This document shows positions 31,101 to 46,100 of a DNA stretch of 64,000 nt, piece after piece. A model generated the notes under the pieces. That model saw only the letters and a list, made by a program, of their open reading frames with translations. It was not told where the DNA came from and did not search any database. The translations under genes and the position numbers were made by a program. Every line of letters begins with the position of its first letter. The first letter of the stretch is position 1. This stretch comes from JANQIO01 sp043513815 (GTDB lineage: Bacteria > Pseudomonadota > Gammaproteobacteria > Pseudomonadales > Halieaceae), in the NCBI GenBank assembly GCA_043513815.1, contig CP121313.1, positions 4,310,727 to 4,374,726 on the forward strand. Reading direction: 5' to 3'.

Positions 31101-34100
31101 TCACGATGCTGGTCAGATCCAGACCGCTTTCACTATCACTGTCATTCGCCGCCAGGTCGATCGTCGTCGACGCGCCCTCATCCAGCGTCGCACTATCGGC
31201 AACAACCGTCGGCGCCGTGTCATCAACCGCATTCACCGTGATCGTCACCGTCGCCGGTGAACTCACGTTGCCGTCAACATCCGCGATCGTGTACGCAAAC
31301 GTATCGCCCGTCGTATCCGAGCCATCATGCGTGTAAACAACCGTGCCATCCGTGCCGACACTCACCGTGCCATTGCTCGGCGCACTCGTGATCACGATGC
31401 TGGTCAGATCCAGACCGCTTTCACTATCACTGTCATTCGCCGCCAGGTCGATCGTCGTCGACGCGCCCTCATCCAGCGTCGCACTATCGGCAACAACCGT
31501 CGGCGCCGTGTCATCAACCGCATTCACCGTGATCGTCACCGTCGCCGGTGAACTCACGTTGCCGTCAACATCCGCGATCGTGTACGCAAACGTATCGCCC
31601 GTCGTATCCGAGCCATCATGCGTGTAAACAACCGTGCCATCCGTGCCGACACTCACCGTGCCATTGCTCGGCGCACTCGTGATCACGATGCTGGTCAGAT
31701 CCAGACCGCTTTCACTATCACTGTCATTCGCCGCCAGGTCGATCGTCGTCGACGCGCCCTCATCCAGCGTCGCACTATCGGCAACAACCGTCGGCGCCGT
31801 GTCATCAACCGCATTCACCGTGATCGTCACCGTCGCCGGTGAACTCACGTTGCCGTCAACATCCGCGATCGTGTACGCAAACGTATCGCCCGTCGTATCC
31901 GAGCCATCATGCGTGTAAACAACCGTGCCATCCGTGCCGACACTCACCGTGCCATTGCTCGGCGCACTCGTGATCACGATGCTGGTCAGATCCAGACCGC
32001 TTTCACTATCACTGTCATTCGCCGCCAGGTCGATCGTCGTCGACGCGCCCTCATCCAGCGTCGCACTATCGGCAACAACCGTCGGCGCCGTGTCATCAAC
32101 CGCATTCACCGTGATCGTCACCGTCGCCGGTGAACTCACGTTGCCGTCAACATCCGCGATCGTGTACGCAAACGTATCGCCCGTCGTATCCGAGCCATCA
32201 TGCGTGTAAACAACCGTGCCATCCGTGCCGACACTCACCGTGCCATTGCTCGGCGCACTCGTGATCACGATGCTGGTCAGATCCAGACCGCTTTCACTAT
32301 CACTGTCATTCGCCGCCAGGTCGATCGTCGTCGACGCGCCCTCATCCAGCGTCGCACTATCGGCAACAACCGTCGGCGCCGTGTCATCAACCGCATTCAC
32401 CGTGATCGTCACCGTCGCCGGTGAACTCACGTTGCCGTCAACATCCGCGATCGTGTACGCAAACGTATCGCCCGTCGTATCCGAGCCATCATGCGTGTAA
32501 ACAACCGTGCCATCCGTGCCGACACTCACCGTGCCATTGCTCGGCGCACTCGTGATCACGATGCTGGTCAGATCCAGACCGCTTTCACTATCACTGTCAT
32601 TCGCCGCCAGGTCGATCGTCGTCGACGCGCCCTCATCCAGCGTCGCACTATCGGCAACAACCGTCGGCGCCGTGTCATCAACCGCATTCACCGTGATCGT
32701 CACCGTCGCCGGTGAACTCACGTTGCCGTCAACATCCGCGATCGTGTACGCAAACGTATCGCCCGTCGTATCCGAGCCATCATGCGTGTAAACAACCGTG
32801 CCATCCGTGCCGACACTCACCGTGCCATTGCTCGGCGCACTCGTGATCACGATGCTGGTCAGATCCAGACCGCTTTCACTATCACTGTCATTCGCCGCCA
32901 GGTCGATCGTCGTCGACGCGCCCTCATCCAGCGTCGCACTATCGGCAACAACCGTCGGCGCCGTGTCATCAACCGCATTCACCGTGATCGTCACCGTCGC
33001 CGGTGAACTCACGTTGCCGTCAACATCCGCGATCGTGTACGCAAACGTATCGCCCGTCGTATCCGAGCCATCATGCGTGTAAACAACCGTGCCATCCGTG
33101 CCGACACTCACCGTGCCATTGCTCGGCGCACTCGTGATCACGATGCTGGTCAGATCCAGACCGCTTTCACTATCACTGTCATTCGCCGCCAGGTCGATCG
33201 TCGTCGACGCGCCCTCATCCAGCGTCGCACTATCGGCAACAACCGTCGGCGCCGTGTCATCAACCGCATTCACCGTGATCGTCACCGTCGCCGGTGAACT
33301 CACGTTGCCGTCAACATCCGCGATCGTGTACGCAAACGTATCGCCCGTCGTATCCGAGCCATCATGCGTGTAAACAACCGTGCCATCCGTGCCGACACTC
33401 ACCGTGCCATTGCTCGGCGCACTCGTGATCACGATGCTGGTCAGATCCAGACCGCTTTCACTATCACTGTCATTCGCCGCCAGGTCGATCGTCGTCGACG
33501 CGCCCTCATCCAGCGTCGCACTATCGGCAACAACCGTCGGCGCCGTGTCATCAACCGCATTCACCGTGATCGTCACCGTCGCCGGTGAACTCACGTTGCC
33601 GTCAACATCCGCGATCGTGTACGCAAACGTATCGCCCGTCGTATCCGAGCCATCATGCGTGTAAACAACCGTGCCATCCGTGCCGACACTCACCGTGCCA
33701 TTGCTCGGCGCACTCGTGATCACGATGCTGGTCAGATCCAGACCGCTTTCACTATCACTGTCATTCGCCGCCAGGTCGATCGTCGTCGACGCGCCCTCAT
33801 CCAGCGTCGCACTATCGGCAACAACCGTCGGCGCCGTGTCATCAACCGCATTCACCGTGATCGTCACCGTCGCCGGTGAACTCACGTTGCCGTCAACATC
33901 CGCGATCGTGTACGCAAACGTATCGCCCGTCGTATCCGAGCCATCATGCGTGTAAACAACCGTGCCATCCGTGCCGACACTCACCGTGCCATTGCTCGGC
34001 GCACTCGTGATCACGATGCTGGTCAGATCCAGACCGCTTTCACTATCACTGTCATTCGCCGCCAGGTCGATCGTCGTCGACGCGCCCTCATCCAGCGTCG

Positions 34101-37100
34101 CACTATCGGCAACAACCGTCGGCGCCGTGTCATCAACCGCATTCACCGTGATCGTCACCGTCGCCGGTGAACTCACGTTGCCGTCAACATCCGCGATCGT
34201 GTACGCAAACGTATCGCCCGTCGTATCCGAGCCATCATGCGTGTAAACAACCGTGCCATCCGTGCCGACACTCACCGTGCCATTGCTCGGCGCACTCGTG
34301 ATCACGATGCTGGTCAGATCCAGACCGCTTTCACTATCACTGTCATTCGCCGCCAGGTCGATCGTCGTCGACGCGCCCTCATCCAGCGTCGCACTATCGG
34401 CAACAACCGTCGGCGCCGTGTCATCAACCGCATTCACCGTGATCGTCACCGTCGCCGGTGAACTCACGTTGCCGTCAACATCCGCGATCGTGTACGCAAA
34501 CGTATCGCCCGTCGTATCCGAGCCATCATGCGTGTAAACAACCGTGCCATCCGTGCCGACACTCACCGTGCCATTGCTCGGCGCACTCGTGATCACGATG
34601 CTGGTCAGATCCAGACCGCTTTCACTATCACTGTCATTCGCCGCCAGGTCGATCGTCGTCGACGCGCCCTCATCCAGCGTCGCACTATCGGCAACAACCG
34701 TCGGCGCCGTGTCATCAACCGCATTCACCGTGATCGTCACCGTCGCCGGTGAACTCACGTTGCCGTCAACATCCGCGATCGTGTACGCAAACGTATCGCC
34801 CGTCGTATCCGAGCCATCATGCGTGTAAACAACCGTGCCATCCGTGCCGACACTCACCGTGCCATTGCTCGGCGCACTCGTGATCACGATGCTGGTCAGA
34901 TCCAGACCGCTTTCACTATCACTGTCATTCGCCGCCAGGTCGATCGTCGTCGACGCGCCCTCATCCAGCGTCGCACTATCGGCAACAACCGTCGGCGCCG
35001 TGTCATCAACCGCATTCACCGTGATCGTCACCGTCGCCGGTGAACTCACGTTGCCGTCAACATCCGCGATCGTGTACGCAAACGTATCGCCCGTCGTATC
35101 CGAGCCATCATGCGTGTAAACAACCGTGCCATCCGTGCCGACACTCACCGTGCCATTGCTCGGCGCACTCGTGATCACGATGCTGGTCAGATCCAGACCG
35201 CTTTCACTATCACTGTCATTCGCCGCCAGGTCGATCGTCGTCGACGCGCCCTCATCCAGCGTCGCACTATCGGCAACAACCGTCGGCGCCGTGTCATCAA
35301 CCGCATTCACCGTGATCGTCACCGTCGCCGGTGAACTCACGTTGCCGTCAACATCCGCGATCGTGTACGCAAACGTATCGCCCGTCGTATCCGAGCCATC
35401 ATGCGTGTAAACAACCGTGCCATCCGTGCCGACACTCACCGTGCCATTGCTCGGCGCACTCGTGATCACGATGCTGGTCAGATCCAGACCGCTTTCACTA
35501 TCACTGTCATTCGCCGCCAGGTCGATCGTCGTCGACGCGCCCTCATCCAGCGTCGCACTATCGGCAACAACCGTCGGCGCCGTGTCATCAACCGCATTCA
35601 CCGTGATCGTCACCGTCGCCGGTGAACTCACGTTGCCGTCAACATCCGCGATCGTGTACGCAAACGTATCGCCCGTCGTATCCGAGCCATCATGCGTGTA
35701 AACAACCGTGCCATCCGTGCCGACACTCACCGTGCCATTGCTCGGCGCACTCGTGATCACGATGCTGGTCAGATCCAGACCGCTTTCACTATCACTGTCA
35801 TTCGCCGCCAGGTCGATCGTCGTCGACGCGCCCTCATCCAGCGTCGCACTATCGGCAACAACCGTCGGCGCCGTGTCATCAACCGCATTCACCGTGATCG
35901 TCACCGTCGCCGGTGAACTCACGTTGCCGTCAACATCCGCGATCGTGTACGCAAACGTATCGCCCGTCGTATCCGAGCCATCATGCGTGTAAACAACCGT
36001 GCCATCCGTGCCGACACTCACCGTGCCATTGCTCGGCGCACTCGTGATCACGATGCTGGTCAGATCCAGACCGCTTTCACTATCACTGTCATTCGCCGCC
36101 AGGTCGATCGTCGTCGACGCGCCCTCATCCAGCGTCGCACTATCGGCAACAACCGTCGGCGCCGTGTCATCAACCGCATTCACCGTGATCGTCACCGTCG
36201 CCGGTGAACTCACGTTGCCGTCAACATCCGCGATCGTGTACGCAAACGTATCGCCCGTCGTATCCGAGCCATCATGCGTGTAAACAACCGTGCCATCCGT
36301 GCCGACACTCACCGTGCCATTGCTCGGCGCACTCGTGATCACGATGCTGGTCAGATCCAGACCGCTTTCACTATCACTGTCATTCGCCGCCAGGTCGATC
36401 GTCGTCGACGCGCCCTCATCCAGCGTCGCACTATCGGCAACAACCGTCGGCGCCGTGTCATCAACCGCATTCACCGTGATCGTCACCGTCGCCGGTGAAC
36501 TCACGTTGCCGTCAACATCCGCGATCGTGTACGCAAACGTATCGCCCGTCGTATCCGAGCCATCATGCGTGTAAACAACCGTGCCATCCGTGCCGACACT
36601 CACCGTGCCATTGCTCGGCGCACTCGTGATCACGATGCTGGTCAGATCCAGACCGCTTTCACTATCACTGTCATTCGCCGCCAGGTCGATCGTCGTCGAC
36701 GCGCCCTCATCCAGCGTCGCACTATCGGCAACAACCGTCGGCGCCGTGTCATCAACCGCATTCACCGTGATCGTCACCGTCGCCGGTGAACTCACGTTGC
36801 CGTCAACATCCGCGATCGTGTACGCAAACGTATCGCCCGTCGTATCCGAGCCATCATGCGTGTAAACAACCGTGCCATCCGTGCCGACACTCACCGTGCC
36901 ATTGCTCGGCGCACTCGTGATCACGATGCTGGTCAGATCCAGACCGCTTTCACTATCACTGTCATTCGCCGCCAGGTCGATCGTCGTCGACGCGCCCTCA
37001 TCCAGCGTCGCACTATCGGCAACAACCGTCGGCGCCGTGTCATCAACCGCATTCACCGTGATCGTCACCGTCGCCGGTGAACTCACGTTGCCGTCAACAT

Positions 37101-40100
37101 CCGCGATCGTGTACGCAAACGTATCGCCCGTCGTATCCGAGCCATCATGCGTGTAAACAACCGTGCCATCCGTGCCGACACTCACCGTGCCATTGCTCGG
37201 CGCACTCGTGATCACGATGCTGGTCAGATCCAGACCGCTTTCACTATCACTGTCATTCGCCGCCAGGTCGATCGTCGTCGACGCGCCCTCATCCAGCGTC
37301 GCACTATCGGCAACAACCGTCGGCGCCGTGTCATCAACCGCATTCACCGTGATCGTCACCGTCGCCGGTGAACTCACGTTGCCGTCAACATCCGCGATCG
37401 TGTACGCAAACGTATCGCCCGTCGTATCCGAGCCATCATGCGTGTAAACAACCGTGCCATCCGTGCCGACACTCACCGTGCCATTGCTCGGCGCACTCGT
37501 GATCACGATGCTGGTCAGATCCAGACCGCTTTCACTATCACTGTCATTCGCCGCCAGGTCGATCGTCGTCGACGCGCCCTCATCCAGCGTCGCACTATCG
37601 GCAACAACCGTCGGCGCCGTGTCATCAACCGCATTCACCGTGATCGTCACCGTCGCCGGTGAACTCACGTTGCCGTCAACATCCGCGATCGTGTACGCAA
37701 ACGTATCGCCCGTCGTATCCGAGCCATCATGCGTGTAAACAACCGTGCCATCCGTGCCGACACTCACCGTGCCATTGCTCGGCGCACTCGTGATCACGAT
37801 GCTGGTCAGATCCAGACCGCTTTCACTATCACTGTCATTCGCCGCCAGGTCGATCGTCGTCGACGCGCCCTCATCCAGCGTCGCACTATCGGCAACAACC
37901 GTCGGCGCCGTGTCATCAACCGCATTCACCGTGATCGTCACCGTCGCCGGTGAACTCACGTTGCCGTCAACATCCGCGATCGTGTACGCAAACGTATCGC
38001 CCGTCGTATCCGAGCCATCATGCGTGTAAACAACCGTGCCATCCGTGCCGACACTCACCGTGCCATTGCTCGGCGCACTCGTGATCACGATGCTGGTCAG
38101 ATCCAGACCGCTTTCACTATCACTGTCATTCGCCGCCAGGTCGATCGTCGTCGACGCGCCCTCATCCAGCGTCGCACTATCGGCAACAACCGTCGGCGCC
38201 GTGTCATCAACCGCATTCACCGTGATCGTCACCGTCGCCGGTGAACTCACGTTGCCGTCAACATCCGCGATCGTGTACGCAAACGTATCGCCCGTCGTAT
38301 CCGAGCCATCATGCGTGTAAACAACCGTGCCATCCGTGCCGACACTCACCGTGCCATTGCTCGGCGCACTCGTGATCACGATGCTGGTCAGATCCAGACC
38401 GCTTTCACTATCACTGTCATTCGCCGCCAGGTCGATCGTCGTCGACGCGCCCTCATCCAGCGTCGCACTATCGGCAACAACCGTCGGCGCCGTGTCATCA
38501 ACCGCATTCACCGTGATCGTCACCGTCGCCGGTGAACTCACGTTGCCGTCAACATCCGCGATCGTGTACGCAAACGTATCGCCCGTCGTATCCGAGCCAT
38601 CATGCGTGTAAACAACCGTGCCATCCGTGCCGACACTCACCGTGCCATTGCTCGGCGCACTCGTGATCACGATGCTGGTCAGATCCAGACCGCTTTCACT
38701 ATCACTGTCATTCGCCGCCAGGTCGATCGTCGTCGACGCGCCCTCATCCAGCGTCGCACTATCGGCAACAACCGTCGGCGCCGTGTCATCAACCGCATTC
38801 ACCGTGATCGTCACCGTCGCCGGTGAACTCACGTTGCCGTCAACATCCGCGATCGTGTACGCAAACGTATCGCCCGTCGTATCCGAGCCATCATGCGTGT
38901 AAACAACCGTGCCATCCGTGCCGACACTCACCGTGCCATTGCTCGGCGCACTCGTGATCACGATGCTGGTCAGATCCAGACCGCTTTCACTATCACTGTC
39001 ATTCGCCGCCAGGTCGATCGTCGTCGACGCGCCCTCATCCAGCGTCGCACTATCGGCAACAACCGTCGGCGCCGTGTCATCAACCGCATTCACCGTGATC
39101 GTCACCGTCGCCGGTGAACTCACGTTGCCGTCAACATCCGCGATCGTGTACGCAAACGTATCGCCCGTCGTATCCGAGCCATCATGCGTGTAAACAACCG
39201 TGCCATCCGTGCCGACACTCACCGTGCCATTGCTCGGCGCACTCGTGATCACGATGCTGGTCAGATCCAGACCGCTTTCACTATCACTGTCATTCGCCGC
39301 CAGGTCGATCGTCGTCGACGCGCCCTCATCCAGCGTCGCACTATCGGCAACAACCGTCGGCGCCGTGTCATCAACCGCATTCACCGTGATCGTCACCGTC
39401 GCCGGTGAACTCACGTTGCCGTCAACATCCGCGATCGTGTACGCAAACGTATCGCCCGTCGTATCCGAGCCATCATGCGTGTAAACAACCGTGCCATCCG
39501 TGCCGACACTCACCGTGCCATTGCTCGGCGCACTCGTGATCACGATGCTGGTCAGATCCAGACCGCTTTCACTATCACTGTCATTCGCCGCCAGGTCGAT
39601 CGTCGTCGACGCGCCCTCATCCAGCGTCGCACTATCGGCAACAACCGTCGGCGCCGTGTCATCAACAGGCGTGACAGCGAAGCTAAACGTTCCGGTGATC
39701 GCGCCGCCACCATCTTCATCACCGTCGTCGACACTGAAGTTGAAGCTGTCCGACGTCGTATCGCTATCGTCGTGGGTGTAGGTGATGAGATTGTTGTCGA
39801 TATCGTCCTGGGTGAACGTTGCACCCACTGTGGCCAGGACCCCGTTGATCAGCAGGGAGCCATTGCCGGGCAGCGAATCTACAACGTAGGTGATGTCAGT
39901 GGCAGCGTCGTCTATGTCTGATGCGGCGAGGAAGGCGCTGGTGATGGTGGCGGTGGCACCTTCATCCAGTGTAATTGTGCTGTTGGTCGTGAGCGTCGGC
40001 GGATCGTTGACGCCGGTCACCGTCACCGTGAGGGTCGCCGTCTCTGTCTGGCCATCGGCTGCCGTTACCGTGTAGGTAATGGTGTCGGAGGCCGTATCAC

Positions 40101-43100
40101 CAGGGGCCAGGTACTCGAACTGGCCGTTGGGGTCGTAGGTATAGCTGCCATCGGTGGACACCGTGAACTCACCGCCGCCGGTGCCCGTTACTGTGGCGCT
40201 GGTGTCAGGGCCATTATCGGGATCCGCCAGGGTTTCGGTGGTAGTCCCGGTTATCGCGCTGACGTAGGGGTCGGCGTTGATGGAGGCCAGATAATTATTC
40301 GCTATCTGGCTGGCGGGTATCGTCTCACCGTTGGTGGTGGATTCGTCGTAGATCCGTATGTTGGCGATCTGGCCGATGAAGTTGTTGGGTGTTGCCGTAC
40401 TCTGGGAGCTGCCGCCCTGGGCGCCAGATGAGGTACCGATGGCGATGGACTGGTCCTCTCGCCCCCAGTCATCAAGGTTGTTGACTGGCGTCGAGGCCTG
40501 CAGGCCGCCGGCGGCCGTGCCGCCGTTCACAAAGAAATCGATAAAGCTGGCGGCGTCATCATCGACGATGCGCACCACCACATGTGTGAACTCCGCCGTC
40601 GGATCTATGGCGCCGCCGAGGTCGATCTCTGCGGTGGCAACAACACCATTGTCGTCATCATCGAAGTAGACGATAAACTTGCCGTCCGCGGGGTCGGCAG
40701 CCGCCTCATAGACCAGCGAGAAGCCGTTTGTGGCGTCTCCGGACTCAATGATTATGTACTCTTCGCCCGCCACCACCGCCGGGTCGATTTTGAGCCAGAA
40801 CTCGAATGCGGTTGGCTCTTCGGTCAACACCTCTGCCGGAAAACCGGATGAAATCGCTGTGGAGTTGCCGGTGCCGTCAAAGTCGTAGGCGGCAGTGATC
40901 GCGGTCAGGTTGGTAGTAGGGTTGGTATCACGCGTGACACCGCTGCCCAGGGTCAGGTCCAGGCCCGCCGTGCCGGCATCCTCCCAGATACTATCGCCAT
41001 CGGTATCCGCCGCCGCATCGAAATTGGCAACAAGATCAGTGGTATCCAGTGTTTCGGCACCCGGTGGTGGGGTGGGATCGGCGGTAGTGATGATGTCGTT
41101 GGCGAGCAGGTTGCCGCTGCCGGTACTTTCCTCGTCGACCGTGAGCGTGTCATCGGAAAGCACCAGCGTATCGCTGGTATTGATGATGAGCTCGCCGGAG
41201 CTGGTGTCGGACGTGGTAATGCCAAACTCGTCCGTGGTGGATACGCTGACTTCGTATGTGCCATCCGCCAGGGGCGCAGGCACCGCCAGGGACCAGGTGC
41301 TTCCGCTGATGGACAGCTCGGCATCGCTTGGCGTGTAGGTAACCCCGTCAAAGGTGACCTCGAGCGTGTCGGTGTTTACGTCATCAAAACTACCGGTGAT
41401 GGTCGGCGTGGTGTTGGCAGTGGCCTGGGAATTGACCGTTGGTATGGCGGGCCCATCGGTCTTGATCTGAACACCCAGATCCGACGAAGCCGGCGACTCA
41501 TTACCCACCTGGTCAGTAATCGTGACCGAGTAGTCGGCGGCGCCATCAGGCAATGTGACCGTGGTGATATCAATATAGCCATTGGTCACGTCCGCCGGCG
41601 ATACAGCAAAGGGCGCTCCGAACGGTGCACCATCTATATATAGCTGGACGGTATCTCCCGCCGCGACATCCTGGTTGACTGGTCCGCTCTGGTCGAAAGT
41701 CACCCTGAATGTAGGTGTGTTATCGGAGGTGAAATCATCACTGCTGGATGCACCGGTGTCAGAGCCCGGCAGCAGGTCGATAGTCGGCGCCAGCGGTGCC
41801 ACACCATCCACCACAATGGAAATCGCGAACGTATCACTGATCGGCCCGCCACCATCTTCATCACCGTCGTCAACGTCAAAGCCGAAGCTGTCGGTGACAG
41901 TGGGCGTTCCACTGTGGGTATAGGTCACCTGGCCGGCGTTGACCTGGGCCTGGGTGAAGGTGTCGTTGATGGCCGCCGCGGAACCGTTGATCAACAGCGT
42001 GCCGTTGCCGGGCAGGGAGGTTACCGTGTATGTGATTTCGGCAGCCGTGTCGTCGGCGTCGGTCGTCTCCAGCAGGGCCACGGTGATCATGCCCGTGCCA
42101 GCATTAACTACATTGAGCCCGTTATTTGTGACCAAGACAGGCTCATCGTTGATCGGATTGACCGTAAAAGTGAACGTGCTGTCGACCGGAACACTGGCAT
42201 CCTCGTTGCCGTCTTCGACATTGACATCAAATGACGCAGCCAGGGTCTCACTGCCGTCATGCAGGAAACTCACCAGGCCTGCGGTCAATTGTGCCCCGGT
42301 AAAGCTGGTCACCGGCGAACCACCGACCTGCACGCTGCCATTGACCAGGTTACTGACGTTGAACACCACGCCAGCGTCATCGTCGTCCACATCCGTATAA
42401 CCCAGGTCAGCGCCGGTCAGGACGTAACCAGCTCCCTCATCTACTGTCGCGGTCAGATCGCCGTTCAAGACCGGCGCATCGTTGGCGCCGGTAATAGTGA
42501 TTTCCAGCGTCGTAGTGTCGGTGCTGAGGCCGTTGTCGATCGTGTAGGTGACCGAGTCGGTAGCGGTTTCACCCGGCGCCAGGTCTTCGAAGGCGCCATT
42601 CGGATCATAGCTGTAACTGCCATCACTATTGATGGTGAAGATGCCGCCGGCGGTTGTTGTAACCGGGTTGCCCACGTTGGCAGCGTTGCCGTTAACCTCG
42701 GAGACCGTTGCGACGAGGGACTGCGCGACGGCATCGTAGTTGCTGGAGATCTGGGCGTCATCAAGGGGCTCTGGCCTTGCATTCCCACCGGCTTCGTAGC
42801 CATAGAGGCGCATGATGGCGATCTGGCCTTCAAAGTTGGCCACAGTGCCGAGGGTATTGCCGGAGGACCCGCCCTGCTGGCCTGCTGTTCCGCCCAGACC
42901 ATCGTCTCCGCCACCGGTCGCACCCCAGTCGTCAATGTCCGTGATCGAAGTGGTCACCGTCAGGCCGGCGGTGGCGGCGGGCTGACCATTAATGTGCCAG
43001 AGAATGGCATTGCTAGGCTCGTCAAAAGACAGCACCAGCTGCATAAAGTCCGCCGTGGGATCAAACGCCGCGTCAGTGCCCAGTGAGATCACCGATGTTC

Positions 43101-46100
43101 CGGTCGAGGCCCCGGAGTTCAGGTCGTCATCGTTATAGTAGAGGACGAATTCGCCGTTGCCGGTCGCCGTCGGCCGGTACGCGAGCGTAAAGCCATCGGC
43201 ATTGTCGCCGGCCTCAAAAATCGTGTAGCTGGTACCCGTTGTCAGCCCGGAGTCGACCTTCAGCCAGAACTCAAAGGTGGCGGAGTTCTCAGACAGGCTG
43301 CCGTCGAGGTTGCCGCTGATGTCTGCCGTAACAGTCCCGTCAAACTCGAAGGCATGCGTAATACTGGGTGCGGTCTCACTGCTGACGCCCACTGGCGCCA
43401 GGTTTGTCCCCCACTCCCAGGTGCGATCGAGGTTGCCTGTGCCGTTGTTCTGCTGGTCATCCCAGTCGCCGTCATTATCGGTATCCTGGGAGGCGTCGTA
43501 GTTGAGGTATAGCTCGCTCACATCAGCGCCATCGGTTTCCACCGCAGGCCGAGCCGGATCAGGGACGATAAAGAGATCGTTCTCAAGCACACCGTCCGCA
43601 GCTACCACCAGGGTCGGGCCGTCCTCGCTAACCGTATTGGTATCAGGCGCCGCGGCGATATCGCCCGGGGCGAGAATCTCCAGTGCGCCGACACTGGTAA
43701 ATACCGTCGGATTGCCTACTGGATCCTCGGCAGTCACTTCCACGTCGTAAGGGGCCGGACTCAGGTCATCGCCGGCCGGGATGGTGAGCGTCCAGGTGCC
43801 GTTGGCGTTGACCGTCAGGTCGGGCCCGGAGGCAAGGTAGGTTATTCCATTGACGACTACCTGGGTGACCGTACCGTCCGTCTGATCGTAGGTACCTGAA
43901 ATCGTCGGGTTGCTGGCACTGGTTGCCAGCGCAGTTACCGTCGGTGCTGCCGGGCCGGTCGCATCCACCACCAGTTCATCAACGCTAACATCATCCAGCG
44001 AGCCAGCCGCGCTGCTGGTCGTTACCTCAACATCAAACGCGCCATCGCTGGACAGCGTCTGTCCCGCGGTCGCCAGGCTCAACGTCCAGTTGCCGCTGCC
44101 GTCAGAACTCAATCCAGTGGGTGGTGTGCCGCCGGTGCGGAGGTTACTCCAGGTATACGTGCTGCCGTCTACCACTACTACCAGCGTATCGCTGTCGGTT
44201 TCATCGAAGGTGCCGGTAATGGTCGGCTGCAGCGAGGTGGTCACCTGGCCGGCAACGGTCGGCACGTCCATGAACCCGGTAATCGCCACCGTCGCCGTTG
44301 CCGCTGAGCTGTCAGTAACGCCGTCATTGACCACGACTTCGACCGTGCGGTCGGCAGCGTTGATAGCCAGGCCATCGGTGTTGTCATAGGTCACCGCTGC
44401 CAGTGCAGCTATGACATCGGCCTCGGTGGTGGCCGTGTCATCGAAGTCGATGGTCAGGGTGATCTCGCCGGGCACCGAGGTATCGATGCTGGTGCTATCT
44501 ATGTTGTTCAGGCCCGCGGTGTTGATCGCCAGGGTATCGCTACCGGAGGCATTAGTGAGCCGCACAGTGGCAGTCTGCAGGGTGGTCGTCGAGTCGTAAT
44601 TGACCAGCGTGACGTCGCCGACGTCCACAACGCCGACTTCGGTACCCGTGCTGATATCAAAGCTGGTGTCGTAGTCAAGGCCGGTCGCACCGCTGCTGTT
44701 GTCACCATCGATGTCGAGTCGAATCGAAGACCCCAGCCAGTCAAAGAAACCGGCGGAGTCGAGCTGCGTATCCGAGTGGTCGGCCACGGCGAATTTGATG
44801 GTGTATTCGCTATCGGCGCCCGGTACGTCAGCGATGTCCAGCACGGCCTCCTGGACGCCGGTGACATGGTTGGATTCCACGTTGCCCGTGGTATCTGTCG
44901 CCGTATTGTCAAACAGGCCTCCGGCGGCTGGAGCCGTGGCGTGAAGGTCACGCAGGTTGGTAAACACGAACTCCTGGTAGGACTGGCCCACTTCCGCATT
45001 GCGGATGTAGATACCAAACACGTCTGGATACTGGGCGTTGGCAAACGCCGCGGTTTCTTCGGTGGCGAACACGTAATTCAAGGCCAGCTTGGTGACGCCC
45101 GGTGCCGGCGTAAAGGAGAATTCGAAGCTGGCGATATCGTACTGATCAAAATCGATGCCCGCGGTCACCGAGGAAGCATTCAGGTCGGGATCGTCGTCCG
45201 GCTCACCGGCGCCACCAGGGCCAGTCGCATTGTCGCTGATCGTATTGCCGGCGGTGGCATCCGCAATCAGGCTGTTAGTAAAGCCCGTAGAAATGACCAC
45301 ACCCTCGGACAACAGGTCACCGGTAGGGCCTGCGCTAAGGTCGGTGAACAAACCGATGGATTCGTCACCGCCGACATAGCTGATGCTACCAATATTGATG
45401 CCACTGCCTTCCGGCGCCAGGCCGTCAGCTATAGCCTGGTCTGCGGCGGCATCGGCACCGAGTGCGGCGCGATCCTGCACCGTCAGGTCCAGCACATGCC
45501 CCCAGGACACCCGCGCCGGCTCGGCGATGGCGATATCGGTCTCCACCTCGCCTGAAGAAATCTCCAGGTCCCAGTCGCCACCGAGGGCGGCGGCACCGGT
45601 ATCATCCTCCGAAGCGGCAATATCGGCGCCGGTAACATCAGCGAGTTGCTCAATAAAGGCGAGACCATCATCACCTTCGGCAACGCTGCAGCCATAAATC
45701 AGGATGTCGCCTTCTTCGGTAAGGTTGTCGCCCCAGGCCTGCACATGGCCGAGGGTATCGCCAACAAGAGTCTCCGCCGTGAGCGTGGCACTCCCCAGCC
45801 GCAGCTCTCCTGAGCCACCGTGGCTAACGATGTGAATGGCTGAATAGGTCTCGTCGCTATTCTCGAGCACGTCGGCGATGAAGGCGGCGCCATCTTCATC
45901 GGCTTCGATGAAGTAGACCTCGATGTTGTCGTCGAGGTTTGCCAGCAACTGGTCGACATCGTCAACCTGGCTGTCCACAAACAGGATCTCTGGCCCGGTA
46001 TCCTCGACCGCCTCGGTGTCAGCTTGCTCCTGGCTCTCGCCAAGAGCAGCTACAAGGCTGGTGAGTTCCTGCTGCTCCTGCAGGTGCTCGGCCCGGTTTT

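Noticed and set aside
26852..39655. Possible CRISPR array or satellite DNA
   Set aside because: The period is 291 bp with no spacers, and every copy is in frame within one continuous coding sequence.
20195..39921. Dozens of plus-strand frames of 74-148 codons repeating every 921 or 291 bp
   Set aside because: They are antisense frames held open by the repeat composition of the giant gene; they repeat with exactly its period and have no recognisable protein features.
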